A stretch of 44,492 bases of DNA, from positions 1 to 44,492 of the forward strand of contig CANIKY010000011.1 of NCBI GenBank assembly GCA_947468085.1, in the 5' to 3' direction. The position numbers and the translations under genes are program-made. Position 1 is the first letter of the stretch; every line of letters begins with the position of its first letter. Positions 1 to 8,120 of the stretch are shown here, one piece after another. The notes beneath the pieces were generated by a model. The model saw only the letters and a list, made by a program, of their open reading frames with translations. It was not told where the DNA came from and did not search any database. Origin of the DNA: Paracoccaceae bacterium. GTDB lineage: Bacteria > Pseudomonadota > Alphaproteobacteria > Rhodobacterales > Rhodobacteraceae.

Positions 1-47
1 ACGTGCCCGGGACCTATCATCCCGATTTGAAACTGGGTGCGCAATAA
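1..47 (+). CDS. C-terminal end of an unidentified upstream gene (partial)
   Basis: An open frame runs in from the window edge and reads VPGTYHPDLKLGAQ before a TAA stop at 45-47. Only about 14 codons are visible, too few to name the protein. It lies just before a perfect palindrome and about 40 bases before the mesaconyl-CoA hydratase gene on the same strand, so it may be a neighbour in the same metabolic cluster. That is inference. Confidence 0.4.
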   Translation, partial: VPGTYHPDLKLGAQ

Positions 48-69
48 GGGTGGGCAAGCTTGCCCACCC
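48..69. terminator. 22-bp perfect palindrome, terminator-like hairpin
   Basis: The arms GGGTGGGCAAG and CTTGCCCACCC form an uninterrupted 22-bp palindrome with an AAGCTT centre, directly after the stop codon of the upstream frame. No T-run follows on the plus strand, so it is not a textbook intrinsic terminator. It could be a terminator, an mRNA 3'-end stabiliser or a protein-binding site. Confidence 0.45.
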
Positions 70-87
70 CTCAAAACAGGCTAAGCC

Positions 88-1116
88 ATGAAGACAAATC
101 CGGGCCGTTTCTTTGAAGATTACCGTGTGGGCGAAGAGATCTTGCACGCCGTTCCGCGCACCCTATCGGGCGGAGAGCGCGCCTTGTATCACGCGCTTTA
201 TCCTGCTCGCGCGGCGTTGCATTCGTCAGACGCATTTGCGCGGGCCTGCGGGTTGGCGCAAAGCCCGATGGATGATTTGATCACCTTTCACACTGTCTTT
301 GGCAAAACCGTGCCCGATATCAGCCTGAACGCCGTGGCCAATCTTGGCTATGCCGAGGGACGCTGGCTGGCCCCCGTTTGGCCCGGCGACACGCTGCAAT
401 CGCAAAGTACGGTGATCGGGGTCAAGCTGAACTCGAACGGGGCGTCGGGCGTGGTTTGGGTGCGTACAACGGGCGTGAACCAGCACGGGGTCAAAGTGCT
501 GGAATATGTGCGCTGGGTGATGGTCAAAACGCGCGGGCAAGGGCCTGTGCTTGTGGCGGTGGTGCCAGACCTTGCCAAGTCGGTGGTGGCATCGGATTTA
601 ATCGTGCCGCAGGGCTTGGATTTCACCCGCTATGATTTTGTCCGCGCCGGTGAGCCGCACCGCTTTGGGGATTATGCCGTGGGCGAGGTGATCGACCATG
701 TCGATGGCGTTACGATCGAAGAGGCCGAGCATATGCTGGCCACGCGCCTTTGGCAGAACACCGCAAAGGTGCATTTTGATGCGACGCAAAGGCCGGATGG
801 CAAACGGCTGATCTATGGCGGCCATGTCATCAGTCTGGCGCGCGCGCTGTCGTTCAACGGGCTGGCCAATGCGCAACTGATGGTGGCGCTGAACGGCGGG
901 GCCCATGTGAACCCCTGTTTTGCTGGAGATACCGTGCGGGCATGGTCACAGGTGCTGGATAAGGCCGAAACGTCCGCCCCTGGCGTTGGGGCCTTGCGCC
1001 TGCGGTTGGTGGCTGTGCGGCAGGGTGCCACACCGTTTGAATTGCGCGATGCGGCGGGCAAATATGCCCCTGATATTTTGCTGGATTGGGATTACTGGGC
1101 GTTGATCCCTTTGTGA
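88..1116 (+). CDS. mch: Mesaconyl-CoA hydratase (MaoC/hotdog family)
   Basis: A 342-residue two-hotdog-domain protein of the MaoC dehydratase superfamily. Its length and sequence (early FFEDYRVGEEI, later YAEGRWLAPVWPGDTL) match the mesaconyl-CoA hydratases of Rhodobacter-type bacteria, which are about 343 residues. The enzyme reversibly hydrates mesaconyl-C1-CoA to beta-methylmalyl-CoA in the ethylmalonyl-CoA pathway for acetyl-CoA assimilation in cells without isocitrate lyase. The first hotdog half covers roughly residues 1-165 and the second roughly 185-340. The start ATG follows a purine-poor leader after the palindrome. No other pathway gene is visible in the window. The family assignment is firm; the substrate is inferred from close resemblance. 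Confidence 0.85.
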   Translation: MKTNPGRFFEDYRVGEEILHAVPRTLSGGERALYHALYPARAALHSSDAFARACGLAQSPMDDLITFHTVFGKTVPDISLNAVANLGYAEGRWLAPVWPGDTLQSQSTVIGVKLNSNGASGVVWVRTTGVNQHGVKVLEYVRWVMVKTRGQGPVLVAVVPDLAKSVVASDLIVPQGLDFTRYDFVRAGEPHRFGDYAVGEVIDHVDGVTIEEAEHMLATRLWQNTAKVHFDATQRPDGKRLIYGGHVISLARALSFNGLANAQLMVALNGGAHVNPCFAGDTVRAWSQVLDKAETSAPGVGALRLRLVAVRQGATPFELRDAAGKYAPDILLDWDYWALIPL

Positions 1117-1154
1117 AGGCGTGGCAGTCTTGCGCTAAACTTACGAGGAAGATG

Positions 1155-1913
1155 ATGCTGCGCTTCATAATGGCCATGTGCTGTGTGTTTGGAATGATTG
1201 GTCCTGCCGCGGCCGATGAGGTGTTTCAATTTCCGCAAGATCCAGACGAAGCAGAGTTTATCGCCAACGAAGTCATCGCCACATTTTATCATGAAATTGG
1301 CCATGGATTGATTGACGTGCTTCAGATCCCCGTCTTGGGCAAGGAAGAGGATGCCGCCGACACGCTGTCAGTCATCTTGATGCATGACATTTGGAAGGAA
1401 GACTCCGCCGCAGCTATTTTGGTCAGCGACGCTTTGACTTATGCCTTGCGGGCGGGTGATCTTTCTATTGCGCCTGACCCAAGTGTTTATGCAGACGAGC
1501 ATTCCTTGGACATTCAGCGGTATTTCGCTGTGGTCTGTCTGTTTTACGGGGCCAACCCAGATATGCGCAGACAATTGGCGGTGGATTTAGGTCTGCCCGA
1601 TGATAAACTTGAGTCCTGCCCTGATGCATACCTAAACGCGCGCTGGTCGTGGGATGCGATGCTTGCGGGCACAGAACCCACGCAAGATACCTTTGGCTTG
1701 GTCATGGCAGAGGGGCAAGAAGGCATGCCCTTGGCCGATCTTTTGGCCGAAGAAGTGGCATCGATAAACCAACAATTCGGATTACCTGAAGAAATTACCG
1801 TCACGGTTGCCGATTGTGGCGAGGCGAATGCCTTTTACACCTCCGATGATAAGACGATCACCATGTGCAACGAATATGCGCAGGATCTACAACACTTGTG
1901 GCAATCGCAATAG
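1155..1913 (+). CDS. Secreted DUF4344-type zinc metallopeptidase homologue
   Basis: A 252-residue protein with an N-terminal signal peptide (hydrophobic stretch ending PAAADE) and a zinc-protease signature HEIGH near residue 45, followed by KEEDAAD, where a third ligand could lie. This pattern fits the DUF4344 metallopeptidase-like family, whose substrates are not known. Near the C-terminus are two cysteines (VADCGEAN and ITMCNEY) that may form a disulfide in the periplasm. An in-frame ATG exists at 1152 and a longer frame from 1086, but GAGG at 1145-1148 is best spaced for 1155. Mature protein is expected in the periplasm or outside the cell. Confidence 0.7.
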   Translation: MLRFIMAMCCVFGMIGPAAADEVFQFPQDPDEAEFIANEVIATFYHEIGHGLIDVLQIPVLGKEEDAADTLSVILMHDIWKEDSAAAILVSDALTYALRAGDLSIAPDPSVYADEHSLDIQRYFAVVCLFYGANPDMRRQLAVDLGLPDDKLESCPDAYLNARWSWDAMLAGTEPTQDTFGLVMAEGQEGMPLADLLAEEVASINQQFGLPEEITVTVADCGEANAFYTSDDKTITMCNEYAQDLQHLWQSQ

Positions 1914-2232
1914 GCTGGGCATTGGGGGGTGCGTTAGATCCAAGGTTTATGATGCCTTGTGGATGCGATGCGGCAGCCAAGGGCCGTAAGGCCTTAAAAA
2001 TGGCGAGTCACTTGCGCTGCAAGCCCATTGGGATCATCGCTGGCTTTTGGCCAAGCCTTTGATGCGGTAGCCGTGATCCCAAGCTGGGAATTTTCACCTC
2101 ATTGCGCAAACGGATCTGCTTTTTTTCCGATATCAGGGCGTGACAGCGCCGTATTCGGCGCTATTTATACGGATAACTCTGCACTGCGGCATCGCTGTGC
2201 AACCGAATGGACACTCAAGGAAAGGGCGCCCA
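1914..2232. other. 319-bp intergenic region before the sdh operon
   Basis: No convincing gene is present. The stretch should contain the sdh promoter. The only structures seen are a T-rich tract near 2120-2127 and the palindrome at 2145-2162 described separately. Confidence 0.6.
2140..2167 (+). promoter_or_regulatory. Possible sdh promoter with a palindrome in its spacer
   Basis: GTGACA (2140-2145) and TATTTA (2162-2167) resemble -35 and -10 boxes with a 16-base gap. The gap is filled by the inverted repeat AGCGCCG-TATT-CGGCGCT (2145-2162), which could be an operator or an RNA hairpin. This is pattern matching only; no start site is known. Confidence 0.25.
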
Positions 2233-2628
2233 ATGGCTGAAGGAACGGGGTCTTTTAGGCGGGTTGAACGGCCTTTGTCGCCGCACCTGCAAATCTACCG
2301 CATCCAGATGACCTCTGTCTCGTCGATCCTGACGCGGATCACCGGCCATGCTTTGATGGCGGGCGTGATTTTGGGCGTATGGTGGCTGCTGGCGGCCGCG
2401 GTGTCAGAGCCGTATTTTGCGCTGGCCAATGCGGTGATGACGTCTTGGTTTGGCAAACTGGTGATGACAGGGTCGCTTTGGGCGGTGTGGTATCACTATC
2501 TGGCGGGCCTGCGACATTTGCTGTTTGACGCAAGACTTGGATTAGAGATTAAGACAGCCGAACGTCTGGGTTGGGCCTGTATCTTAGGCTCGGTCGCTTT
2601 GACCGCGCTGACCCTTGTGATCGTGTGA
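2233..2628 (+). CDS. sdhC: Succinate dehydrogenase cytochrome b556 subunit SdhC
   Basis: A 131-residue membrane anchor of complex II with three predicted transmembrane helices. It has the family opening RPLSPHLQIYR and the haem-ligand region WYHYLAGLRHLLFD, where the first His corresponds to the axial ligand. The quinone-site motif reads SILTRITG, with Thr where E. coli has His; I believe this is usual in this group. The start was placed at the ATG preceded by AAGGA (2217-2221); an upstream ATG at 2140 would add 31 residues unlike the family. It is the first gene of sdhC-D-A-(two lipoproteins)-B. Confidence 0.92.
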   Translation: MAEGTGSFRRVERPLSPHLQIYRIQMTSVSSILTRITGHALMAGVILGVWWLLAAAVSEPYFALANAVMTSWFGKLVMTGSLWAVWYHYLAGLRHLLFDARLGLEIKTAERLGWACILGSVALTALTLVIV

Positions 2629-2635
2629 GGCTTTA

Positions 2636-3007
2636 ATGCAGTATATAACTGACCGCAAACGCGCCGTGGGTGCTGGCGCTGCCCATACAGGCACAGCGCA
2701 TCATTGGTTCATGACCGTCTCGTCCGTAGCGCTGGCTGTGATGCTGCCCGTCTGGCTGTATCTGTTTGGTGCAGCCATCGGCGGCACGCGCGACCAAGTT
2801 GTTGCAGCCTTTGCCAATCCCTTTACCGCCATCTTGACGGCCTTGGTGCTGGTGGTTTCCATGCGCCACTTTGCCAAAGGCTCTGCCGTGATGGTGGAAG
2901 ACTATGCCCACGGGACAGCCCGCAAGGCTGGCTTGATCTTTGTTTCGTCGCTGGCCGCCGTGATTGCGACCACCGGGCTTTACGCCCTGATCCGCATCGC
3001 GTTGTGA
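2636..3007 (+). CDS. sdhD: Succinate dehydrogenase membrane anchor SdhD
   Basis: A 123-residue, three-helix hydrophobic subunit of succinate:quinone oxidoreductase. The conserved MVEDYAHG near residue 90 carries the Asp-Tyr pair that lines the quinone pocket in the family. It starts 7 bases after the sdhC stop and ends 7 bases before sdhA, consistent with one transcript and translational coupling. It binds haem b together with SdhC in the inner membrane. Confidence 0.92.
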   Translation: MQYITDRKRAVGAGAAHTGTAHHWFMTVSSVALAVMLPVWLYLFGAAIGGTRDQVVAAFANPFTAILTALVLVVSMRHFAKGSAVMVEDYAHGTARKAGLIFVSSLAAVIATTGLYALIRIAL

Positions 3008-3014
3008 GGTTAAA

Positions 3015-4817
3015 ATGAACGCTTACGCCTATGAAGTGCATGATTATGACGTGGTGGTTGTGGGGGCCGGCGGAGCAGGCCTGCGCGCCACCTTGGGCAT
3101 GGCCGAACAGGGCTTGCGCACGGCCTGCGTGACCAAGGTTTTCCCAACCCGCTCGCATACCGTGGCGGCACAGGGGGGGATTGCGGCCTCTCTGGGCAAT
3201 ATGGGGCCGGATTCGTGGCAGTGGCATATGTATGACACGGTCAAAGGGTCGGATTGGCTGGGCGATACCGATGCGATGGAATACCTTGCGCGCGAAGCAC
3301 CCAAGGCCGTGTACGAGCTGGAACACTACGGCGTGCCCTTTTCGCGCACCGAAGAGGGCAAGATCTACCAGCGCCCCTTTGGCGGCCACACCACCGAATA
3401 CGGCGAAGGCCCGCCCGTGCAGCGCACCTGCGCGGCGGCTGACCGCACCGGCCATGCCATTTTGCACACGCTTTATGGCCAAAGCCTGAAGAACAACGCT
3501 GAATTCTTCATCGAATACTTCGCCATCGACCTGATCATGACCGAGGGCCGCTGCACCGGTGTGGTGGCGTGGAAGCTGGACGATGGTACGATCCATGTGT
3601 TCAACGCCAAGATGGTTGTTCTGGCGACCGGCGGCTACGGCCGCGCCTATTTCAGCGCCACCTCGGCGCATACCTGCACCGGCGATGGCGGCGGCATGGT
3701 GGCGCGGGCGGGATTGCCCTTGCAGGATATGGAATTTGTGCAGTTTCACCCGACCGGTATCTACGGCTCTGGCTGCCTGATCACCGAAGGCGCGCGGGGC
3801 GAGGGCGGGTTTTTGACCAACTCCAACGGCGAGCGCTTTATGGAGCGGTATGCCCCCCATTACAAAGACCTAGCCTCTCGCGATGTGGTCAGCCGCTGCA
3901 TGACGATTGAAATCCGCGAAGGGCGGGGGGTGGGGCCGAACAAGGACCACATCCACCTGAACCTGTCGCACCTGCCCAAGGCCACGCTGGACCTGCGTCT
4001 GCCCGGTATTTCCGAATCGGCACGGATTTTTGCAGGCGTTGACCTCACCAAGGAACCGATCCCCGTTCTGCCGACCGTGCATTACAACATGGGCGGTGTG
4101 CCGACGAACTATTGGGGCGAGGTGCTGAACCCCACCGCCGACAACCCCGATGCGATCTTCCCCGGCCTTATGGCTGTGGGGGAAGCGGGCTGTGCCTCGG
4201 TGCATGGGGCGAACCGGTTGGGGTCAAACTCGCTGATCGACCTTGTGGTCTTTGGCCGCGCCGCCGCCATCCGCGCGGGTGAGATTGTTAACCCCAAAGA
4301 AGCCGTCTACCCCGTGAACAAGGCCGAGGTCGACCGCGCCCTGTCGCGCTTTGACGCGCTGCGCCATGCCAAAGGGGCCATCCCCACCGCCGATCTGCGG
4401 ATGGAGATGCAAAAGACCATGCAGGCCGATGCGGCGGTGTTTCGCACCGACAAAACCTTGGCCGAAGGCATGGCCAAAATGGCAGGGGTGGCGGGCAAGA
4501 TGGCCGACATCAAGGTCACCGACCGCAGCTTAGTGTGGAATTCCGACCTGATGGAAACGCTGGAACTGACCAACCTGATGCCCAATGCCATGGCCACGAT
4601 CGCGGCGGCAGAGGCGCGCAAAGAATCGCGCGGCGCGCATGCGCACGAAGATTACCCCGCCCGCGATGATGTCACATGGCGCAAACACTCGCTGGCCTAT
4701 GTCGACGGGGCCAAGGTGCGCATGGATTACCGCGCCGTGCATCTGGACCCGCTGACGACTGAAGCGCAGGGCGGCATTGATCTGAAGAAGATTGCACCCA
4801 AGGCGCGGGTGTATTGA
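3015..4817 (+). CDS. sdhA: Succinate dehydrogenase flavoprotein subunit SdhA
   Basis: A 600-residue flavoprotein, the normal length, that oxidises succinate to fumarate in the TCA cycle. Visible features are the Rossmann FAD motif [12 protein letters not shown] (about residues 14-25), the covalent-FAD histidine in [11 protein letters not shown], the active-site segment [10 protein letters not shown], and [18 protein letters not shown] towards the C-terminus. The C-terminal cap ends [19 protein letters not shown]. It sits between sdhD and two small lipoprotein genes, with sdhB farther downstream. Confidence 0.97.
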   Translation: MNAYAYEVHDYDVVVVGAGGAGLRATLGMAEQGLRTACVTKVFPTRSHTVAAQGGIAASLGNMGPDSWQWHMYDTVKGSDWLGDTDAMEYLAREAPKAVYELEHYGVPFSRTEEGKIYQRPFGGHTTEYGEGPPVQRTCAAADRTGHAILHTLYGQSLKNNAEFFIEYFAIDLIMTEGRCTGVVAWKLDDGTIHVFNAKMVVLATGGYGRAYFSATSAHTCTGDGGGMVARAGLPLQDMEFVQFHPTGIYGSGCLITEGARGEGGFLTNSNGERFMERYAPHYKDLASRDVVSRCMTIEIREGRGVGPNKDHIHLNLSHLPKATLDLRLPGISESARIFAGVDLTKEPIPVLPTVHYNMGGVPTNYWGEVLNPTADNPDAIFPGLMAVGEAGCASVHGANRLGSNSLIDLVVFGRAAAIRAGEIVNPKEAVYPVNKAEVDRALSRFDALRHAKGAIPTADLRMEMQKTMQADAAVFRTDKTLAEGMAKMAGVAGKMADIKVTDRSLVWNSDLMETLELTNLMPNAMATIAAAEARKESRGAHAHEDYPARDDVTWRKHSLAYVDGAKVRMDYRAVHLDPLTTEAQGGIDLKKIAPKARVY

Positions 4818-4882
4818 TGGTGATGTTCGGCCTGCCCACGCCGCCTTGGGGGCGCACTCTTTCAAAACGCACGGGGTCTGAG

Positions 4883-5182
4883 ATGAGATATTTGATCGCT
4901 TTGGGATTGGCCTGTTTGGCTTTGTCGGCCTGCAGCCCGCAGGTTGTGGTTGACAAAGTCGTTGCACGCACCGCCGAAAGCGTGATTGCGCCCGTCACCG
5001 GGGCCGATGTCGCCCGCTGCGTGGTTGATCACGCCGAACCGGTCGAGCTTGAGGTTTTGGCCCGCGATGTGGGTGTGCGTGCGGGCACACGCACTGTCGC
5101 TATCATTCACGGCATTCTTGACCGGCCCGACACGCAAAAATGCCTGACCCGTGCCAAACTGACGGCCCCTATTTTGCCATGA
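4883..5182 (+). CDS. Small lipoprotein in the sdh operon (first of two)
   Basis: A 99-residue hypothetical protein with a type II signal peptide; the lipobox is LSAC, giving a lipidated Cys about 16 residues in. The remainder is short, contains two more cysteines (ARCVVD and KCLTRAK) and has no domain I recognise. The start at 4883 is preferred because the frame upstream to 4814 overlaps the end of sdhA and would bury the signal peptide. It overlaps the next lipoprotein gene by four bases (ATGA), so the two are probably translated together between sdhA and sdhB. Confidence 0.7.
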   Translation: MRYLIALGLACLALSACSPQVVVDKVVARTAESVIAPVTGADVARCVVDHAEPVELEVLARDVGVRAGTRTVAIIHGILDRPDTQKCLTRAKLTAPILP

Positions 5183-5478
5183 TCCCCGCAACGCCTGCCT
5201 TTCTAGCATTTGGCCTATTGGCCGCTTGTGGCCCTGTTTCGCTGGTACAGGCCGAAAAATCTTGCGTCTCTGATGCGCAACTTGCCCAGCGTCCGCGCGG
5301 CTCTGCGGCGTTTGGCATGGGGTCGGACGGGCAGGTGGGGGCGTCGTTTACGCTTGGTATTTCCAGCGATTATCTACAAAACCGCAATCCTGACGATGTC
5401 TTTGCGGCCTGTGTTCAACAGCGTGCGGGCCAAGCGCCCACGCGTCCCTTCTCTGCCATGCCCGAATCGCGGATGTGA
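5179..5478 (+). CDS. Small lipoprotein in the sdh operon (second of two)
   Basis: A 99-residue protein that begins inside the previous stop codon. Its signal peptide ends in LLAACG, a lipobox predicting a membrane-anchored lipoprotein. The mature part has a Gly-rich stretch (FGMGSDGQVGASFTLGIS) that could be beta-structured, and the segment DYLQNRNPDDVFAACV. No family was recognised. Its place immediately before sdhB suggests co-expression with complex II, but no role in assembly can be read from the sequence. Confidence 0.7.
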   Translation: MIPATPAFLAFGLLAACGPVSLVQAEKSCVSDAQLAQRPRGSAAFGMGSDGQVGASFTLGISSDYLQNRNPDDVFAACVQQRAGQAPTRPFSAMPESRM

Positions 5479-5505
5479 TGGCGCACGATCTGAAAGGCTG
5501 AAAAA

Positions 5506-6282
5506 ATGGTCCAGTTCACTTTGCCCAAGAATTCCAAGGTCCGCACCGGCAAAACCTGGCCGCGGCCCGAGGGTAAGACGATCCGCAAGTTCCAGATCTA
5601 TCGCTGGAACCCCGATGACGGCGAAAACCCGCGGGTGGATACATATTTCGTCGATATGGACACCTGTGGCCCGATGGTTTTGGACGCGCTGGTCAAGATC
5701 AAGAACGAGATTGACCCGACCTTGACCTTCCGCCGTTCTTGCCGCGAGGGGATTTGCGGGTCTTGTGCGATGAACATTGGCGGCATCAACACCTTGGCCT
5801 GTATCTATGGGCTGGACGAGGTGCGCGGCGATGTGAAGATTTACCCTTTACCGCACATGCCGGTCATCAAAGACTTGATCCCCGACCTGACGCATTTTTA
5901 CGCCCAGCACGCGTCGATCATGCCGTGGCTGGAAACCAAAACCAACGCCCCCGCCAAAGAATGGCGTCAGTCGATCGAAGATCGCGAAAAGCTGGACGGG
6001 GTTTATGAATGCGTGATGTGTGCGTGCTGCTCGACCTCGTGTCCAAGCTATTGGTGGAACAGCGACAAATACCTTGGGCCTGCCGCCCTGTTGCATGCCT
6101 ATCGTTGGATGGTCGACAGCCGCGATGAAGCCACGGGCGAGCGTTTGGACGCTTTGGAAGACCCGTTCAAGCTCTACCGTTGCCACACGATCATGAACTG
6201 CACCAAGACCTGCCCCAAAGGCCTGAACCCTGCCAAAGCCATTGCCGAGATCAAGCATATGATGGTTGATCGCGTGGTATGA
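5506..6282 (+). CDS. sdhB: Succinate dehydrogenase iron-sulfur subunit SdhB
   Basis: A 258-residue iron-sulfur subunit carrying electrons from SdhA to the quinone. All three cluster motifs are visible: [15 protein letters not shown] with a later LAC for [2Fe-2S], [13 protein letters not shown] for [4Fe-4S], and [17 protein letters not shown] for [3Fe-4S]. The N-terminal ferredoxin domain spans roughly residues 20-130 and the alpha-helical ferredoxin domain 150-250. Separated from sdhA by the two lipoprotein genes, it closes the operon. Confidence 0.97.
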   Translation: MVQFTLPKNSKVRTGKTWPRPEGKTIRKFQIYRWNPDDGENPRVDTYFVDMDTCGPMVLDALVKIKNEIDPTLTFRRSCREGICGSCAMNIGGINTLACIYGLDEVRGDVKIYPLPHMPVIKDLIPDLTHFYAQHASIMPWLETKTNAPAKEWRQSIEDREKLDGVYECVMCACCSTSCPSYWWNSDKYLGPAALLHAYRWMVDSRDEATGERLDALEDPFKLYRCHTIMNCTKTCPKGLNPAKAIAEIKHMMVDRVV

Positions 6283-6323
6283 CCTGCGGGCGGGGTAATC
6301 CTGCTGTTTGACAAGAGGCCGCG

Positions 6324-7184
6324 ATGAAGCTTGAAACCCCAGCGCACAGCGCGCCCGGCGACTCAACCTTGCGCCAAGCGGTGGCGCCAGTCATCTGCTA
6401 TCCGGTCGATGGCCTTGCCCGCCCCGATCTTGCGCCCTTTCACGCGGCGCGGGCGGGGTGGCGGCGGGTCAGCGAAACCCTTGTCCCCCCGCGTGAGGCG
6501 CGGTGTTTTGATGTACCCGCAGGGCATTTCTTTCGCATCACCAGTGTGGAAGGGCCGCAAGTGGGCGATTTGAACCTGTGGGCGGCGGGCGATTTAAGCG
6601 AGCGTTTCTTTTCGGGCAAGACCCGTGCGCTGCACGGCACGCATCTGTCCTCGGGTGATCGGATGTGGTCGTGCCTGCCCTATCTGCGGCCCATGGCGCT
6701 GATCACCGATGACAGTTTGGATTGGTACGGATTTGATGCCTTTGGCGGATCGGTGCATGATGTGATCGGCACGCGCTGCGACCCTTATACGCATAATCTT
6801 TTGGGCGGGGGACAGTATCATCATTGCTGCCATTCCAACCTATCGCGCGCTGTGGCCGACCGCTTTGACCTGCCGCTGCATGCGGCGGAATTTGCGGTGC
6901 ATGATGTGCTCAATGTGTTCATGTGCACCGGCTTTACCCGCGACACGGGCCAGTATTTCATGAAAGCCAGCCCCGTACGCCCCGGCGATTATCTGGAATT
7001 TTTTGCCGAGATTGATTTGGTCGGCGGCCTGTCGGCTTGCCCCGGTGGGGATTGTTCGACCTTGCATTCATCAGACCAAGCCGCCTGCCATCCGCTGCTG
7101 GTGGAAGTCTTTGCGCCCTTGGCCCTGCCCGTGGGGTGGGCCGCACCTCTGGCAAATGGGTATAACCGCACGCACGGGCGTTAG
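6324..7184 (+). CDS. DUF1989 (urea carboxylase-associated family) protein
   Basis: A 286-residue protein of the DUF1989 family, whose members are often found near urea carboxylase or aminomethyltransferase-like genes. Family-like features are the early VPAGHFFRITSVEGPQVGDLN and the cysteine motif ACPGGDCS near residue 235, plus His/Cys-rich YHHCCHSN in the middle, which may bind metal. The biochemical role is not established for this subgroup. It follows sdhB by 41 bases on the same strand and its last four bases overlap, tail to tail, the phosphatase gene on the other strand. No urea carboxylase gene is present here. Confidence 0.75.
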   Translation: MKLETPAHSAPGDSTLRQAVAPVICYPVDGLARPDLAPFHAARAGWRRVSETLVPPREARCFDVPAGHFFRITSVEGPQVGDLNLWAAGDLSERFFSGKTRALHGTHLSSGDRMWSCLPYLRPMALITDDSLDWYGFDAFGGSVHDVIGTRCDPYTHNLLGGGQYHHCCHSNLSRAVADRFDLPLHAAEFAVHDVLNVFMCTGFTRDTGQYFMKASPVRPGDYLEFFAEIDLVGGLSACPGGDCSTLHSSDQAACHPLLVEVFAPLALPVGWAAPLANGYNRTHGR

Positions 7185-7648
7185 GCTGGGTTGGCTGCCA
7201 TGTCAGGGGGGCCAAAGCGGGCGGACATACGCTCGACAATCTGGTCGCGGGCTTGGCGATAGGCCGAAAGCTTGGCATCACGGCTTTCGCCAAGGCCTGT
7301 GGGGTCAAGGATCGGCCAGTATTCCACGCTGAGGTGATAGTGCCGCGTCAATTCCAGTGCCAAGCGCTGGCTGGCGGGGGACAGGGCGATGACCACATCA
7401 TATTGCCCCAGATCATCGCCCCAAGCCTGCATGTCTTGAAACGACCGTGATCGGTGGCGCGCCAGTTCGACCCCCAGTTCCTGACACACGGCGATGGAAA
7501 AACCGTCAATCTCCATATCGTTTTTCACGCCGGCCGATTGCACATAGACCTTCTGGCCGTAAAACTTTTTCATAATCCCTTCGGCCATGGGCGAGCGCAC
7601 AGCATTGTGGTCGCAGCAAAACAAGACTGAGGAGGGCAGGGTTCCCAT
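7181..7648 (-). CDS. Low-molecular-weight protein tyrosine phosphatase family protein
   Basis: A 155-residue protein with the LMW-PTP/ArsC fold. The phosphate loop CX5R reads CDHNAVRSP (Cys12 to Arg18) and the general-acid Asp is probably D115 in WPILDPTG. It may dephosphorylate phosphotyrosine or a small molecule; arsenate reductase activity is an alternative that cannot be excluded. It lies one base downstream of the UPF0262 gene, which in turn overlaps hisD, so the three form one transcription unit. I believe this arrangement is common in Rhodobacterales. Confidence 0.8.
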   Translation of the reverse strand: MGTLPSSVLFCCDHNAVRSPMAEGIMKKFYGQKVYVQSAGVKNDMEIDGFSIAVCQELGVELARHRSRSFQDMQAWGDDLGQYDVVIALSPASQRLALELTRHYHLSVEYWPILDPTGLGESRDAKLSAYRQARDQIVERMSARFGPPDMAANPA

Positions 7649-7649
7649 A

Positions 7650-8120
7650 TCAGCCCCAGTGCATCACGCAGATCAGGGTGAAAAGCCTGCGCGCTGTTGC
7701 ACTATCGACCAGCGCCTTGCCATCCAAACGCTCTTGCAAGACCCGCGCCCCCTCGTTGTGAATGCCGCGCCGTGCCATGTCGATCGCCTCGATTTGGGAA
7801 GGGGGCAGGCGTTTAACGGCCTCGAAATAGCTTTCGCAGATTTGGAAATAGTCTTTCACCACTTGGCGGAATGGGCCAAGGGAAAGATGAAACTCGGCAA
7901 CTTTTTGCGCGCCTTGGTCGGATATGGCAAAGACCAGCCGGCCTTCGCGGATGGCAAGGCTTAGATGGTAGGGGCCGGGGTATTCGGCCGCACGGGGGAT
8001 GGCAAAGCTGTTGTCTTCCAAAAGATCGAAGATCGCCACTTTGCGTTCTTGGTCAATCTCGGGCGTGGGGGCGGCAAGGCCGCGGTCGTCTAGGTCAATG
8101 GCATAGATGCGGTTGGTCAT
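7650..8120 (-). CDS. UPF0262 family protein
   Basis: A 156-residue protein of the uncharacterised UPF0262 family, recognised from the opening RIYAIDLDDRGL and the segment EDNSFAIP, and from its place next to hisD. It is soluble, with no signal peptide or membrane segment. Its ATG overlaps the hisD stop by four bases, which indicates translational coupling. Function unknown; co-location with a phosphatase gene may be meaningful but nothing in the sequence proves a link. Confidence 0.8.
   Translation of the reverse strand: MTNRIYAIDLDDRGLAAPTPEIDQERKVAIFDLLEDNSFAIPRAAEYPGPYHLSLAIREGRLVFAISDQGAQKVAEFHLSLGPFRQVVKDYFQICESYFEAVKRLPPSQIEAIDMARRGIHNEGARVLQERLDGKALVDSATARRLFTLICVMHWG

Noticed and set aside
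1086-1154. Upstream extension of the DUF4344 protein
   Set aside because: It overlaps the end of mch and would place the signal peptide internally; the ATG at 1155 has a proper ribosome-binding site.
2823-3860. Long open frame antisense to sdhD/sdhA
   Set aside because: Shadow of sdhA; composition bias in GC-rich DNA explains the absence of stops.
4814-4882. Upstream extension of the first sdh-operon lipoprotein
   Set aside because: It would put 23 residues ahead of a standard lipoprotein signal peptide and overlaps sdhA.
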